Shown piece after piece: positions 15,402-23,635 of a stretch of DNA of 64,000 bases. The stretch's first letter is position 1; each line of letters begins with the position of its first letter. Position numbers and translations under genes: made by a program. The DNA lies in assembly GCF_008728855.1 (NCBI RefSeq), contig NZ_CP042906.1, forward strand, positions 1,364,001 through 1,428,000, in the 5' to 3' direction. Source of the DNA: Hypericibacter terrae (lineage in GTDB: Bacteria > Pseudomonadota > Alphaproteobacteria > Dongiales > Dongiaceae). The notes below the pieces were generated by a model that made no database searches, was not told the origin of the DNA, and worked only from the letters and a program-made list of their open reading frames with translations.

Positions 15402-16733
15402 CTACCCCAGCAGCGCCTCCACCGTCGCCGCGGTCTCGAGGCCGCTGCGCATGGCGCCGCCGCAGGTTTCGGCGAACTCGCCGGCGCAGGCTTCGCCGGC
15501 GAAGAAGAGGCGGTTCTCCACCGGCTTGCGCATGGCGGCGCGCGCCGGATAGGAGCCGGGTTTGACCGAGGCATAGGAGCCGAGGCTCCAGGGGTCGCGG
15601 CCCCAGCCGGTGAAGCCACCCGCCACGAAATGCTTGTCCATGTCGGAGCCGAGCATGGCGCGCAGCTTCTCCTTGGCGAAATCGACGCCGGCGGCGTCGC
15701 CCTGCCTGGTCAGATCCCAGGCGCATTTGCCGCCGAGGAAGCCGATCATCATGTCGAAGCCGAAGGGCCGCACGAAGAAGAAGCAGGCCTCGGTCGAGTC
15801 CGCCTTGTAGGTGAGCCAGCTGTTCGCCGGCAGGCCGAAGGTCTCGCCGTCGAACTGCAGCGGCGCCTTGGCGAGAAGTCCCATCGGCAGGCCGCCGATC
15901 GCGTCCTTCTTCCAGTCGGGCAGCGGCGGATCGAAGGCGATGGCCTCGGCGGCGAGGACGCCCAGCGGCACGGTGACGATGCAGATCTTGGCCTTGATGC
16001 TGCCGGCATCGGTCTCGACCGTGACGCCGGACCCGCTCCATTGGACCCGCTTGGCCGGCGTCGAGAGCCTGACCGGGATCTCCCGGCCATAGCGCGCGAC
16101 CAGCGTGCCGAAGCCCTCCTTGATCATCAGGTTGGGTTCGTCGTCGGCGAGGTTCCACCAGTCCTTGCACGAAAAATCCTCGAGGTCCTTGCCCATCGAC
16201 ATCGGCCCGGTCCAGGACTCCGCGACCCAGATCCAGGATTCGCCGCGCGGGCTGATCGAGGCGGCGCTGACATCCTTGCCGGCACGGCCGGCGGCGGCGA
16301 GATTGTCATGGAGCTTGTCCCAGGCGCGGCCATAGGCCGTGAGCTCGCCGTCATTCGCATGGCGATTGCCGACGAACACCGTCTCGTCGCCCTTGTCATG
16401 GTTCTCGAGCGTGTAATTCCAATCCTTGGCGATCGGCGTCCAGGGATTCTTGTTCGAGGTGTGAAGCCAGGAGCAGCCGTGATCGAAGGGAATGCCGCCG
16501 AAGCTCGTGCTGTCGGTCCAGGCCCGCCCGCCGATCCGGTCGCGCGCCTCGATCACCACGACAGAGCGCCCCTTGTCGATCAGCGTGCGTGCCGCCGCCA
16601 GTCCCGCGGCGCCGGCGCCGATGATGACGACGTCCGGATCCTGCGCGAAGGCGCGCGGGAAGGGGAGGGCGAGCGCCGCGAGTCCGCCAAGGACGGCGCG
16701 ACGGGTGAGGGACAGGGAGAGAGCGTGCCGCAT
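15402..16733 (-). CDS. flavin monoamine oxidase family protein with Tat-like signal
   Basis: A 443-residue FAD amine oxidase. The N-terminus has a twin-arginine-like signal (SLTRRAVLGGLAALALP, cleavage near AFAQ), suggesting export folded with FAD to the periplasm. The dinucleotide fold VVIIGAGAAGLAAA continues to VVVIEARDRIGGRAWTD. The C-terminal FAD block is RLFFAGEACAGEF. It should oxidise a primary or secondary amine to aldehyde, ammonia and hydrogen peroxide. The substrate is unknown. It stands alone between repeats. Confidence 0.88.
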   Translation of the reverse strand: MRHALSLSLTRRAVLGGLAALALPFPRAFAQDPDVVIIGAGAAGLAAARTLIDKGRSVVVIEARDRIGGRAWTDSTSFGGIPFDHGCSWLHTSNKNPWTPIAKDWNYTLENHDKGDETVFVGNRHANDGELTAYGRAWDKLHDNLAAAGRAGKDVSAASISPRGESWIWVAESWTGPMSMGKDLEDFSCKDWWNLADDEPNLMIKEGFGTLVARYGREIPVRLSTPAKRVQWSGSGVTVETDAGSIKAKICIVTVPLGVLAAEAIAFDPPLPDWKKDAIGGLPMGLLAKAPLQFDGETFGLPANSWLTYKADSTEACFFFVRPFGFDMMIGFLGGKCAWDLTRQGDAAGVDFAKEKLRAMLGSDMDKHFVAGGFTGWGRDPWSLGSYASVKPGSYPARAAMRKPVENRLFFAGEACAGEFAETCGGAMRSGLETAATVEALLG

Positions 16734-16803
16734 GATAGGAATGCTATCGCGGAGACGAAGAGGCGTCTATCGGCGACGCCGAGTGCGCGGCACCCCAAGT
16801 TGA

Positions 16804-16973
16804 TGTGATCGCTACGCTCTACTTTAAAGCTTCGACCGAGATCGAAGATCGCCGCCGCTGCTCTTTCTTGAAGCAGCCCCTCCCGCTCGACGGCCTCGCC
16901 GTCGGGGAAGGGGGTGAAGTAAGCAGAAATGGTCTCACCCCCTTCCCTTGCGGGAGGGGGTAGGGGGAGGGCT
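16804..16973. repeat. composite intergenic repeat, type B copy 2 (inverted)
   Basis: The inverse of the element at 7328-7496. The arm GATGTGATCGCTACGCTCTA with AAAGCTTCGACC comes first, then the GC hairpin block containing CTCGACGGCCTCGCCGTCG and CACCCCCTTCCC. The arm matches the copy at 7446-7496 at about 43 of 49 bases, counted by eye. Confidence 0.7.
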
Positions 16974-16991
16974 GATCCTGGGCTCGCTCTA

Positions 16992-17924
16992 TCAAACCTT
17001 GCTCAACAAATACTGCGCCGTCGCCAGATCCTCGTGCCCGCCGCCGCCCGACTTGAACAAGGTGATCTCGTCGTCGCTCTGCCGGCCGGGGCGTTCGCCG
17101 CGGGAGAGCTGGAACAGGTCGGTGATGTCGGCCTCCTTGATGAGGCCGGCCTCGAGCGGCTGGGAGATGTCGCCGCATTCGTCGAGTACGCTGAAGCGGG
17201 CATCGATGAAGAGCCGCGAGCGCTTGACCGCCGCGTCGTCGGCCTCGCGCATGTCGGGCCTGAAGGCGCCGATCAGGTCGAGATGCTGGCCGGGCTTGAG
17301 CCAGGCCCCTTTGAGCAAGGGCGCCTTGGTCATGGTGACGCCGGTGACGATATCGGCCCAGTGGACCGCGGCTTCGAGATCGGGTGCCGCCGAGACCGCG
17401 AGGCCGGGCCGCGACAGCCGGGCCGCGAGCGCCACCGCCTTCTCCGGCGTGCGGTTCCAGATCCTGGCCTCCGTGATCGGCCGCACCGAGGCGTGCGCGG
17501 CCACCACATGCGGCGCCAGATTGCCGGCACCCATCACCAGGAGCTTCGAGGCATCCTTGCGCGCGCAGAAATCGACCGCGAGCGCCGAGTTGCAGACGGT
17601 CTTGCGCAAGGTGAGGGCGGCGCCGTCAATGGTGAGGATCGGCGCGCCGGTCTCGCCGTCGAACAGCACATAGAGCCCGAGGATCGAGGCAAGGCCCTTC
17701 TTGTCGTTGCCGGGAAAGACGCTGACGAGCTTGATGCCCTGATGCCGGCCGAACTGCCAGGCGGGGAGGATCAGCCAGTCGTTCTGGCTGCCGTCCGGCA
17801 GCTTCTGATGCAGCACCTTGCGCTCGGTCACGTCGACGCCGCGCTTGTACATGTCGCGCAGGCCTTCGACGAGGCCGCGATAATCCAGCAGGCGGTGGGC
17901 GGCGTCGGCATCGAAATGGCGCAT
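16992..17924 (-). CDS. ornithine cyclodeaminase/mu-crystallin family protein
   Basis: A 310-residue NAD(P)-dependent enzyme of the OCD/mu-crystallin family. Members are ornithine cyclodeaminases, pyrroline-2-carboxylate or ketimine reductases and alanine dehydrogenases. The core shows LRKTVCNSALAVDFCAR, the cofactor loop VMGAGNLAPH, and DLIGAFRPDMREADD. The start MRHFDADAAHRLLDYRG at 17924 is the family's normal N-terminus. It is the third gene of a set with two EamA exporters (35 bases after the second), which suggests the product or substrate is an amino acid or ketimine moved by them. The exact reaction is not readable. Confidence 0.82.
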   Translation of the reverse strand: MRHFDADAAHRLLDYRGLVEGLRDMYKRGVDVTERKVLHQKLPDGSQNDWLILPAWQFGRHQGIKLVSVFPGNDKKGLASILGLYVLFDGETGAPILTIDGAALTLRKTVCNSALAVDFCARKDASKLLVMGAGNLAPHVVAAHASVRPITEARIWNRTPEKAVALAARLSRPGLAVSAAPDLEAAVHWADIVTGVTMTKAPLLKGAWLKPGQHLDLIGAFRPDMREADDAAVKRSRLFIDARFSVLDECGDISQPLEAGLIKEADITDLFQLSRGERPGRQSDDEITLFKSGGGGHEDLATAQYLLSKV

Positions 17925-17958
17925 GTCGGGGTCCGTTCGGAAGTGAGAGTTTGCGAGA

Positions 17959-18891
17959 TTACGCCTTCTTGGGCGCCATCTGCACCCAGACGACACCCGC
18001 CAGCACGACCACGCCGCCGACCAGCTGCAGCCAGCCGGCCGCCGCGCCCAGCGCCATGCCGATCAGCACGGCGAAGACCGGCTCGAGATTGAGCTGGAGT
18101 GCGGCCACGGTGACGCCGAGCCGGCTGACGCCATAGTTCCACAGCAGCACCGCCGAGCCGGTGCAGGCGAGACCCAGCCAGACGATATTGAGCCATTCGA
18201 GCGGCGACACGGCATGGGTGGGGGCATGGGCGAAGCCGGTGGCCCAACCGACCAGGAAGGCCAGCCACAGGAAGACCGCCGCGGCCAGGATGGTGAGGAA
18301 CGAGATCTCCGGCTGGGTCAGGCCGTGAACGGCCAGCCAGACCTGGGATTTGACCGAGTACCAGGCCCAGACGAGCATCGCGGTCAGGACCAGGATCTCG
18401 CCGCCGCGGAAACCCTGCGAGGCGAGGCTCTCCGGCTTGCCGACCGCCACCAGCAAGCCGCCGCCGACCGCGAGCAGGATCGCAAATGGCAGCCTTGGCG
18501 CCAGACGCTCGCCCTCCAGCACCCGCATCATCACGGCCGAGACGATCGGCGCGCCCGAGAACATCGCGGCCACGGTGATCGGATCGGAATATTTCAGGCC
18601 GAGCGTGAAGCAGAGCACGAAGAGGCCCATGCCGATGGTGCCGAGCGGCACGATCCGGCGCCAGGGCAGGTGCCGGCGCAGCGGGAAGCGGCCGGCGGCG
18701 ATCCAGGCGATGGCGCCCAAGGCCGGCACGGCCAGGCTGTAGCGGATGGCGGAGAGGTAGTAGGGATCGAGCGTCGTGACGGCGAGGCTCGTCAGCGGCA
18801 CCATCGAGCCCCAGATGAAGGCGGCCCCCAGCACGCCGAAGCTGGCCTTGAGGTTGCGCGGGCGCGGGGTGGCGGGCAGGGCGGTCGTCAT
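17959..18891 (-). CDS. EamA/DMT family transporter (second of pair)
   Basis: A 310-residue protein with ten hydrophobic segments and two EamA repeats, the drug/metabolite exporter fold. The start is ATG at 18891, which overlaps the stop of the upstream paralogue by four bases (ATGA), so the two are translated together. Typical sequences are GAAFIWGSMVPLTS near the start and WNYGVSRLGVTVAALQLNLEPVF in the second repeat. Likely exports a small metabolite, often an amino acid. The pair probably arose by duplication and may work as a heterodimer. The longer open frame upstream overlaps the paralogue and was rejected. Confidence 0.85.
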   Translation of the reverse strand: MTTALPATPRPRNLKASFGVLGAAFIWGSMVPLTSLAVTTLDPYYLSAIRYSLAVPALGAIAWIAAGRFPLRRHLPWRRIVPLGTIGMGLFVLCFTLGLKYSDPITVAAMFSGAPIVSAVMMRVLEGERLAPRLPFAILLAVGGGLLVAVGKPESLASQGFRGGEILVLTAMLVWAWYSVKSQVWLAVHGLTQPEISFLTILAAAVFLWLAFLVGWATGFAHAPTHAVSPLEWLNIVWLGLACTGSAVLLWNYGVSRLGVTVAALQLNLEPVFAVLIGMALGAAAGWLQLVGGVVVLAGVVWVQMAPKKA

Positions 18892-19826
18892 CGCGTGGCT
18901 CTCAGTCCATAGAGCTGCATCCAGATCACACCCGCGAGCACGACGAGTCCGCCGACGATCTGCATGGCCGTGGTTTCGCTGCCGAGCAGCAGTACCGCCA
19001 AACCCACCGAGATCACCGGGGCCAGGTTGGTGTAGAGCGAGGCGATCGCCACGCCGAGCCGGGAGATTCCGTAGTTCCAGAAGACGACGCCGAGCGCCGT
19101 CGGACCGGTTCCCAGCCAGAGCAGCTCGAGCAGCGTATGGGCCGTGGGGATTTCGGTGGGGGGATCGGCATAGCCGACCAGAATCCCGACGAAGAAGACG
19201 AGCCACAGTCCGACCGCAGCCGCGCTCGCCGTCAGCAAGGTGACGCGCAGCTGGCTCAGGCCCAGCGGCGCCAGCCAATGCTGCGCCTTGATCGAATAGA
19301 GGGTCCAGAGGCAGATCCCGAACAGGATGATGAGCTCGCCGCCGCGAAAGCCGAGGGCGAGCACCTGGCCCGGTTTAAAGAGCGCGACGACCAGGCCGCC
19401 GGCGACCGCGAGCGCCATGCCGAGATAGACCGCGACGGTGAGCGGACGATGGTCGAAGATCCGCGCCAGCACGGCCGCCAGCACCGGGCTCACCGCCGAG
19501 ATCGCGGTCGCGGTGATGGGATCGGAGAAATAGACGCCGAGCGTGAGGCAGGTGGCCCAGCCGCCCATCCCGAAGGCGCCGAGCAGGAAGATATGGCCCC
19601 AGGGCAGGTAGGCCGGCCAGCGCCGGCCGCGTTCGGTCAGGAGCACCGTGAGGGCGAGCGCGGGTACGGCGATCAGATAGCGCGAGGCGGCCAGGAAGAA
19701 GGGATCGACCGTGGCCAGCAGGTTGGCCGTGGTCGGCACCATCGAGCCCCAGCAGAGCGATGTCACAAGGAGCCCCAGTCCCGCGAGCAGACGCTCGCGC
19801 GGAGTCGATTCAGCGGATGCGGCCAT
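18888..19826 (-). CDS. EamA/DMT family transporter (first of pair)
   Basis: A 312-residue ten-segment DMT exporter, clearly paralogous to the gene at 17959: both have WGSMVPxT in segment 1, a YFSDPITA or YSDPITV block in segment 4, and WNYGxSRLGVxxA. It is the first gene of the operon with the second exporter and the cyclodeaminase-like enzyme. The start is ATG at 19826, where the family's N-terminus begins; AGGTT lies upstream. The substrate is unknown. Confidence 0.85.
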   Translation of the reverse strand: MAASAESTPRERLLAGLGLLVTSLCWGSMVPTTANLLATVDPFFLAASRYLIAVPALALTVLLTERGRRWPAYLPWGHIFLLGAFGMGGWATCLTLGVYFSDPITATAISAVSPVLAAVLARIFDHRPLTVAVYLGMALAVAGGLVVALFKPGQVLALGFRGGELIILFGICLWTLYSIKAQHWLAPLGLSQLRVTLLTASAAAVGLWLVFFVGILVGYADPPTEIPTAHTLLELLWLGTGPTALGVVFWNYGISRLGVAIASLYTNLAPVISVGLAVLLLGSETTAMQIVGGLVVLAGVIWMQLYGLRATR

Positions 19827-20232
19827 GGGCGGGAACCTAGCCCATTTCGGGCGGCGGATGCATCCCTTGCGGTCACTCATTTCCCTTGGGGGACGAGAAC
19901 AGCTCGATTTCGTCACCCCGGCCCCCGTGTCGCGCCATAGGCGCGCACGAGGACAGGCTCCGGCCGGGGTCCTGAACACCCATCGCGCCAGAATGGTCGA
20001 AGGCCGGTGTTCAGGATGCCGGCCTTCGAGCGTGTGAAGAAAACGAATGATGCCGTAAGAGGGCGTCAGGAATACTCTCGCCCCCTCCCGCAAGGGGAGG
20101 GGGCGTGGAGTTTCTATGCTCCGCCCGATTCTTTCACACGCTCCTTCGCCGGCATGACAGCAAGCCGGTGCACCCATCCTCCTGTGGCAGTACAATCCCC
20201 GACGGAATCCATTCACGGGGGGCGCAGAGGCC
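19827..20232. other. intergenic region with repeats
   Basis: About 400 bases between divergent genes. It contains an inverted block of CCCCGGCC and GGCCGGGG around 19917-19976 and the MITE-like element at 20016-20154. No credible gene is seen. Confidence 0.5.
20016..20154. mobile_element. MITE-like element with about 30-bp imperfect terminal inverted repeats
   Basis: The left end ATGCCGGCCTTCGAGCGTGT with GAAGAAAACG mirrors the right end ATTCTTTCACACGCTCCTTC with GCCGGCAT. Between them lies a GC hairpin (CCCCCTCCCGCAAGGGGAGG). No reading frame is carried. The structure fits a small non-autonomous element, but I see no target duplication. Confidence 0.5.
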
Positions 20233-21204
20233 ATGGCGAGCGAGCGGGAGCAGGTGTTCGGGTTCGCGCCGCCGCAGGACGTGCCGATCCCCTATCTGCA
20301 GCGGATCCGCGACTACTATCAGGCGTTGGGCTATGGCACGCCCTATCGCTGGGCGCACTATGCCGAGGTGCCGTTCCAACCCTTGGCCAAGCCGCTTTCC
20401 CGATGCCGGGTCGCGATCGTCACCACGGCGGCGCCGTTCCAGCCGGGCAAGGGCGATCAACGTGCGGGCGCGCCCTATAACGCGGCGGCGAAATTCTACT
20501 CGGTCTATTCCGGCGACACGGCGCGCGATCCCGACCTGCGCATTTCCCATGTCGCGATCGACCGGCAGCACACGACCGGCGAGGACATGGGGACCTATTT
20601 CCCGCTGGCGCAGCTGCGCCGCGCCGTGGCCACGGGCGATGTCGGCGCGCTGGCATCCCGCTTCCATGGCGCGCCCACCAATCGCAGCCACCGCACCACG
20701 CTCGAAACGGATGGCCCCGAGCTGGTCAGGCGCTGCCAAGCCGACGGCGTCGACGCGGCGATCCTGGTGCCGAACTGCCCGGTCTGCCATCAGAGTCTCG
20801 GTCTCGCGGCGCGGGCGCTGGAGCAGAGCGGCATCGCGACCGTCCTGATGGGCTGCGCCAAGGACATCGTCGAGCATATCGGCGTGCCGCGATTCCTCTT
20901 CTCCGACTTCCCGCTCGGCAACGCCGCTGGCAGGCCGAAGGATGCGGACTCGCAGTCCTTCACGCTCGATCTCGCCTTGTCGCTGCTGGAGGCGGCACCG
21001 GCGCCCCGGACCACGGTGCAGTCGCCGCTGCGCTGGAGCGACGATCCCGACTGGAAGCTCGATTACTGCAATATCGAGCGCCTGTCGCCGGAGGAAATCG
21101 AAAAACGCCGCGCCGAGTTCGACCAGGGCAAGGCGCAGGCGAAGACGCTGCGCGACGAAGCGGGGGTGGGGGAGCAGAGTATTTCGTCGCCGCCCGCCCC
21201 ATAG
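20233..21204 (+). CDS. glycine/sarcosine/betaine reductase component B-like protein (GrdB family, Cys form)
   Basis: A 323-residue protein that resembles the GrdB/PrdB selenoprotein B family of clostridial glycine, sarcosine, betaine and proline reductases. The region around LVPNCPVCHQSLGLAARALE has a Cys pair (C-P-V-C) where clostridial enzymes carry selenocysteine; no in-frame TGA is present. An early VAIVTTAAPFQ strand and GDTARDPDLRISHVAIDRQH are also typical. The rest of a reductase complex (GrdA, GrdC, thioredoxin partners) is not in the window. Its role in an alphaproteobacterium is unknown. The start is ATG at 20233 after GCAGAGGCC. Family call moderate. Confidence 0.62.
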   Translation: MASEREQVFGFAPPQDVPIPYLQRIRDYYQALGYGTPYRWAHYAEVPFQPLAKPLSRCRVAIVTTAAPFQPGKGDQRAGAPYNAAAKFYSVYSGDTARDPDLRISHVAIDRQHTTGEDMGTYFPLAQLRRAVATGDVGALASRFHGAPTNRSHRTTLETDGPELVRRCQADGVDAAILVPNCPVCHQSLGLAARALEQSGIATVLMGCAKDIVEHIGVPRFLFSDFPLGNAAGRPKDADSQSFTLDLALSLLEAAPAPRTTVQSPLRWSDDPDWKLDYCNIERLSPEEIEKRRAEFDQGKAQAKTLRDEAGVGEQSISSPPAP

Positions 21205-21210
21205 CGTCTC

Positions 21211-21230
21211 CCCCTCACAGAGGTGAGGGG
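21211..21230. terminator. hairpin between convergent genes
   Basis: CCCCTCAC and GTGAGGGG form an 8-bp stem with a four-base loop just after the GrdB-like gene. On the minus strand the stem is followed by GAGACG, on the plus strand by an A-rich run, so termination would favour the reverse direction. Weak evidence. Confidence 0.4.
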
Positions 21231-21253
21231 AAGGAAAGACAGAGCGCTTCCCC

Positions 21254-21739
21254 CTACCTCTTCCCCCGCTTCAGATCCGCCGTCGCCGCCGCGAAGAGCT
21301 TGTCGAGGAGCTTGTCGAACTGGCGGCGTTCCTCGGCGCCGAGGGCCGCCACCAGATTGGCCTCGTGCGCCCGCGCGACCGGAACGATCTGGCGATAGAT
21401 GCGCTGCCCGGCGGCGGAGAGTTTCAGGACCGAGCGGCGGCGATCGTCGGACGCGGTGGTCCGCGTCAGGCGGCCGGCCTCGAGCAGCCGCGCGACGGCG
21501 CGGCTGACCGCGACCTTGTCCATCTCGGTGAAGCCCGCGACCTCGGCCGCGGACAATCCCGGATGCTCGCCCAGCGCCGCCATGGTGCGCCATTCGGGGA
21601 CCGTCATGTCGAACCGCTCGGCGTAATCCTGGGCGATCGCGGCACTGACCCGGTTGGAAAGGACGGAGAGGCGGTAGGGCAGGAAGCTTTCCAGTTTGAG
21701 AACCGGGCCTGGGCCGCCCTGGCTATTCTCGTCGGTCAT
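21254..21739 (-). CDS. MarR family transcriptional regulator, likely of the hpd operon
   Basis: A 161-residue winged-helix regulator. The DNA-binding part includes MTVPEWRTMAALGEHPGLSA, EMDKVAVSRAVARLLEAG and the wing TASDDRRRSVLKLSAAG. The ATG at 21739 follows AGAGGAA at good spacing; two upstream in-frame ATGs lack one. It is divergent from hpd-maiA-phhA, and the shared region contains an 18-bp perfect palindrome inside the hpd promoter. It is thus the probable repressor of phenylalanine/tyrosine catabolism, relieved by an aromatic intermediate. The control role is inferred from layout. Confidence 0.88.
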   Translation of the reverse strand: MTDENSQGGPGPVLKLESFLPYRLSVLSNRVSAAIAQDYAERFDMTVPEWRTMAALGEHPGLSAAEVAGFTEMDKVAVSRAVARLLEAGRLTRTTASDDRRRSVLKLSAAGQRIYRQIVPVARAHEANLVAALGAEERRQFDKLLDKLFAAATADLKRGKR

Positions 21740-21774
21740 GCGATTCCTCTGGGATTCCGCGCCGTCCATAAGGG

Positions 21775-21803
21775 TTGAAATTAGTTTCAATTGAAACTAT
21801 CAT
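21775..21803 (+). promoter_or_regulatory. promoter with embedded MarR-type operator upstream of hpd
   Basis: TTGAAA (21775-21780) and TATCAT (21798-21803) are separated by exactly 17 bases. The spacer is filled by the perfect palindrome TAGTTTCAATTGAAACTA (21782-21799). A bound dimer would block RNA polymerase. It is the only AT-rich stretch in the neighbourhood and lies between the divergent regulator and hpd. Confidence 0.75.
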
Positions 21804-21883
21804 GAATTCAAGCATCCTGACAGACAGCCCCGATTCCCGTCCCAGGTCATGACGGGGCGGGGACGCCAACCGGGAGATCCGCA

Positions 21884-22942
21884 TTGGCCGAGCTTCACGA
21901 AAATCCGATGGGCACCGACGGCTTCGAGTTCGTCGAATATGCGGCACCGGAGCCGGCGAAGCTCCGCGCCCTGTTCGAGCAGATGGGCTTCAAGCGGGTC
22001 GCGCGCCATCGCAGCAAGGACGTCACCCTGCATCGCCAGGGCGACATCAACTTCATCATCAATGCCGAGCCCGACAGCTTCGCCCAGGGCTTCGCGCGCG
22101 CCCACGGGCCTTGCGTCTGCGCCATGGCCTTTCGGGTGAAGCACGCGGCGGCGGCCCTGAAGCGCGCGATCTCGCTCGGCGCCACCCCCGTGGTCTCGAG
22201 CGCGGGTCCCATGGAGCTCAACATCCCCGGGATCGAGGGTATCGGCGGCAGCCATATCTACCTGGTGGATCGCTACGGCGAGCGCACGATCTACGACGTC
22301 GATTTCGTGCCGACGTCGCCCACCCCGCCGGGCCCCGACGCAGGGCTCCTCTATATCGACCATCTGACCCACAATGTGCATCGCGGCCATATGGACAAGT
22401 GGGCCGGCTTCTATGAGCGGCTCTTCAATTTCCGCGAGATCCGCTATTTCGACATCGAGGGCAAGCTGACCGGCCTCGTCAGCCGCGCCATGACCAGCCC
22501 CTGCGGCAAGATCCGGATCCCGATCAACGAATCGCGCGACGACAAATCCCAGATCGAGGAGTATCTCCACGATTATAAGGGCGAGGGCATCCAGCATATC
22601 GCGCTCGGCAGCAACGACATCCAGAAGACGGTCGACCGCCTGGTCGCCAACGGCGTGGCGCTGCAGGACACGCCCGACACCTATTACGAGGCGCTCGACA
22701 AGCGCGTTCCCGGTCATGGCGAGGATGTCGAGGCGCTCAGGCGCCGGCGGATTCTCATCGATGGCGCGCCCACGGAAGGACAGGGCCTGCTGCTGCAGAT
22801 CTTCACCAAGACGGTGATCGGCCCGATCTTCTTCGAGATCATCCAGCGCAAGGGCAATGAGGGGTTCGGCGAAGGCAATTTCCGCGCCCTGTTCGAATCG
22901 ATCGAGCTCGACCAGATCCGCCGCGGCGTGTTGAGGGCCTGA
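21884..22942 (+). CDS. hppD: 4-hydroxyphenylpyruvate dioxygenase
   Basis: Converts 4-hydroxyphenylpyruvate to homogentisate with O2 and Fe(II). The protein is 352 residues, the normal bacterial length. The iron ligands are visible: His160 in YIDHLTHNV, His238 in GIQHIALGS and Glu318 in IFFEIIQRKG. The C-terminal helix GEGNFRALFESIE that closes the active site is present. The start is TTG at 21884, with GGGAG upstream giving the expected MAELHENPMGTDGFEFVEY. It is the first gene of an operon with maiA (15 bases on) and phhA, under the palindromic operator at 21782. The homogentisate dioxygenase and fumarylacetoacetase genes of the pathway are not in the window. Confidence 0.95.
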   Translation: MAELHENPMGTDGFEFVEYAAPEPAKLRALFEQMGFKRVARHRSKDVTLHRQGDINFIINAEPDSFAQGFARAHGPCVCAMAFRVKHAAAALKRAISLGATPVVSSAGPMELNIPGIEGIGGSHIYLVDRYGERTIYDVDFVPTSPTPPGPDAGLLYIDHLTHNVHRGHMDKWAGFYERLFNFREIRYFDIEGKLTGLVSRAMTSPCGKIRIPINESRDDKSQIEEYLHDYKGEGIQHIALGSNDIQKTVDRLVANGVALQDTPDTYYEALDKRVPGHGEDVEALRRRRILIDGAPTEGQGLLLQIFTKTVIGPIFFEIIQRKGNEGFGEGNFRALFESIELDQIRRGVLRA

Positions 22943-22957
22943 AGGAGGGTCCGGCCG

Positions 22958-23626
22958 ATGAACCAGGCAGCGATGAAGCTCTATGGCTATTTCCGCTCCT
23001 CGGCTGCCTATCGGGTGCGTATCGCGATGGCGCTGAAGGGCCTGGCCTATGGCGACCGGCCGATCAACCTGCGCCTCGGCGACCAATGGACGCCGGAATT
23101 CCGGGACCTCAACCCGCAGGCGCTGGTGCCGGCGCTCGTGACCGAGGGCCAAACCCTCACGCAGTCGCTCGCCATCGTCGAATATCTCGAAGAGGTCCAC
23201 CCGGAGCCGGCATTGCTGCCGAAAGCGCCGCTCGAGCGCGCGCGGGTGCGGGCGCTGGCGCTCGCGATTGCCTGCGACATCCATCCGCTCAACAATCTGC
23301 GCGTGACGCATTATCTCGCCGATCCGCTGGATCAGGACGAGGTCGTGTGCCAGCGCTGGTCGCAGCATTGGATCCGGTTGGGTTTCGCCGCGATCGAGCA
23401 GGAGCTGACGTCGAGCCCCTGGACCGGACGCTTCTGCCATGGCGACCACCCGGGGCTTGCCGATCTCTGCCTGGTGCCGCAGGTCTATAATGCGCGCCGG
23501 GTGGCGCTGGCGCTCGAGCCCTATCCCACGATCCTGCGCATCGACGCCGCAGCCCGCGAGCATCCGGCGTTCCGGGCGGCGCGGCCCGAGGCGCAGCCGG
23601 ATGCGCCGCCCGAACTGAGAAACTGA
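22958..23626 (+). CDS. maiA: maleylacetoacetate isomerase (zeta-class GST)
   Basis: A 222-residue glutathione transferase of the zeta class, which isomerises maleylacetoacetate to fumarylacetoacetate using glutathione. The diagnostic N-terminal block YFRSSAAYRVRIAMALKGL holds the active-site Ser-Ser; the GSH-binding NPQALVPALV and QSLAIVEYLEE follow, with DIHPLNNLRV in the helical domain. It lies between hppD and phhA, ten bases before the latter, as expected for tyrosine catabolism. The ATG at 22958 is preceded by GAAGGAGGG slightly further than ideal; the second ATG (22973) would drop five residues. Confidence 0.93.
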   Translation: MNQAAMKLYGYFRSSAAYRVRIAMALKGLAYGDRPINLRLGDQWTPEFRDLNPQALVPALVTEGQTLTQSLAIVEYLEEVHPEPALLPKAPLERARVRALALAIACDIHPLNNLRVTHYLADPLDQDEVVCQRWSQHWIRLGFAAIEQELTSSPWTGRFCHGDHPGLADLCLVPQVYNARRVALALEPYPTILRIDAAAREHPAFRAARPEAQPDAPPELRN

Positions 23627-23635
23627 GGTCCGATC

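Noticed and set aside
20233-21204. Possible selenocysteine in the GrdB-like protein
   Set aside because: The frame has no internal TGA; Cys codons occupy the relevant region, so no SECIS element was proposed.
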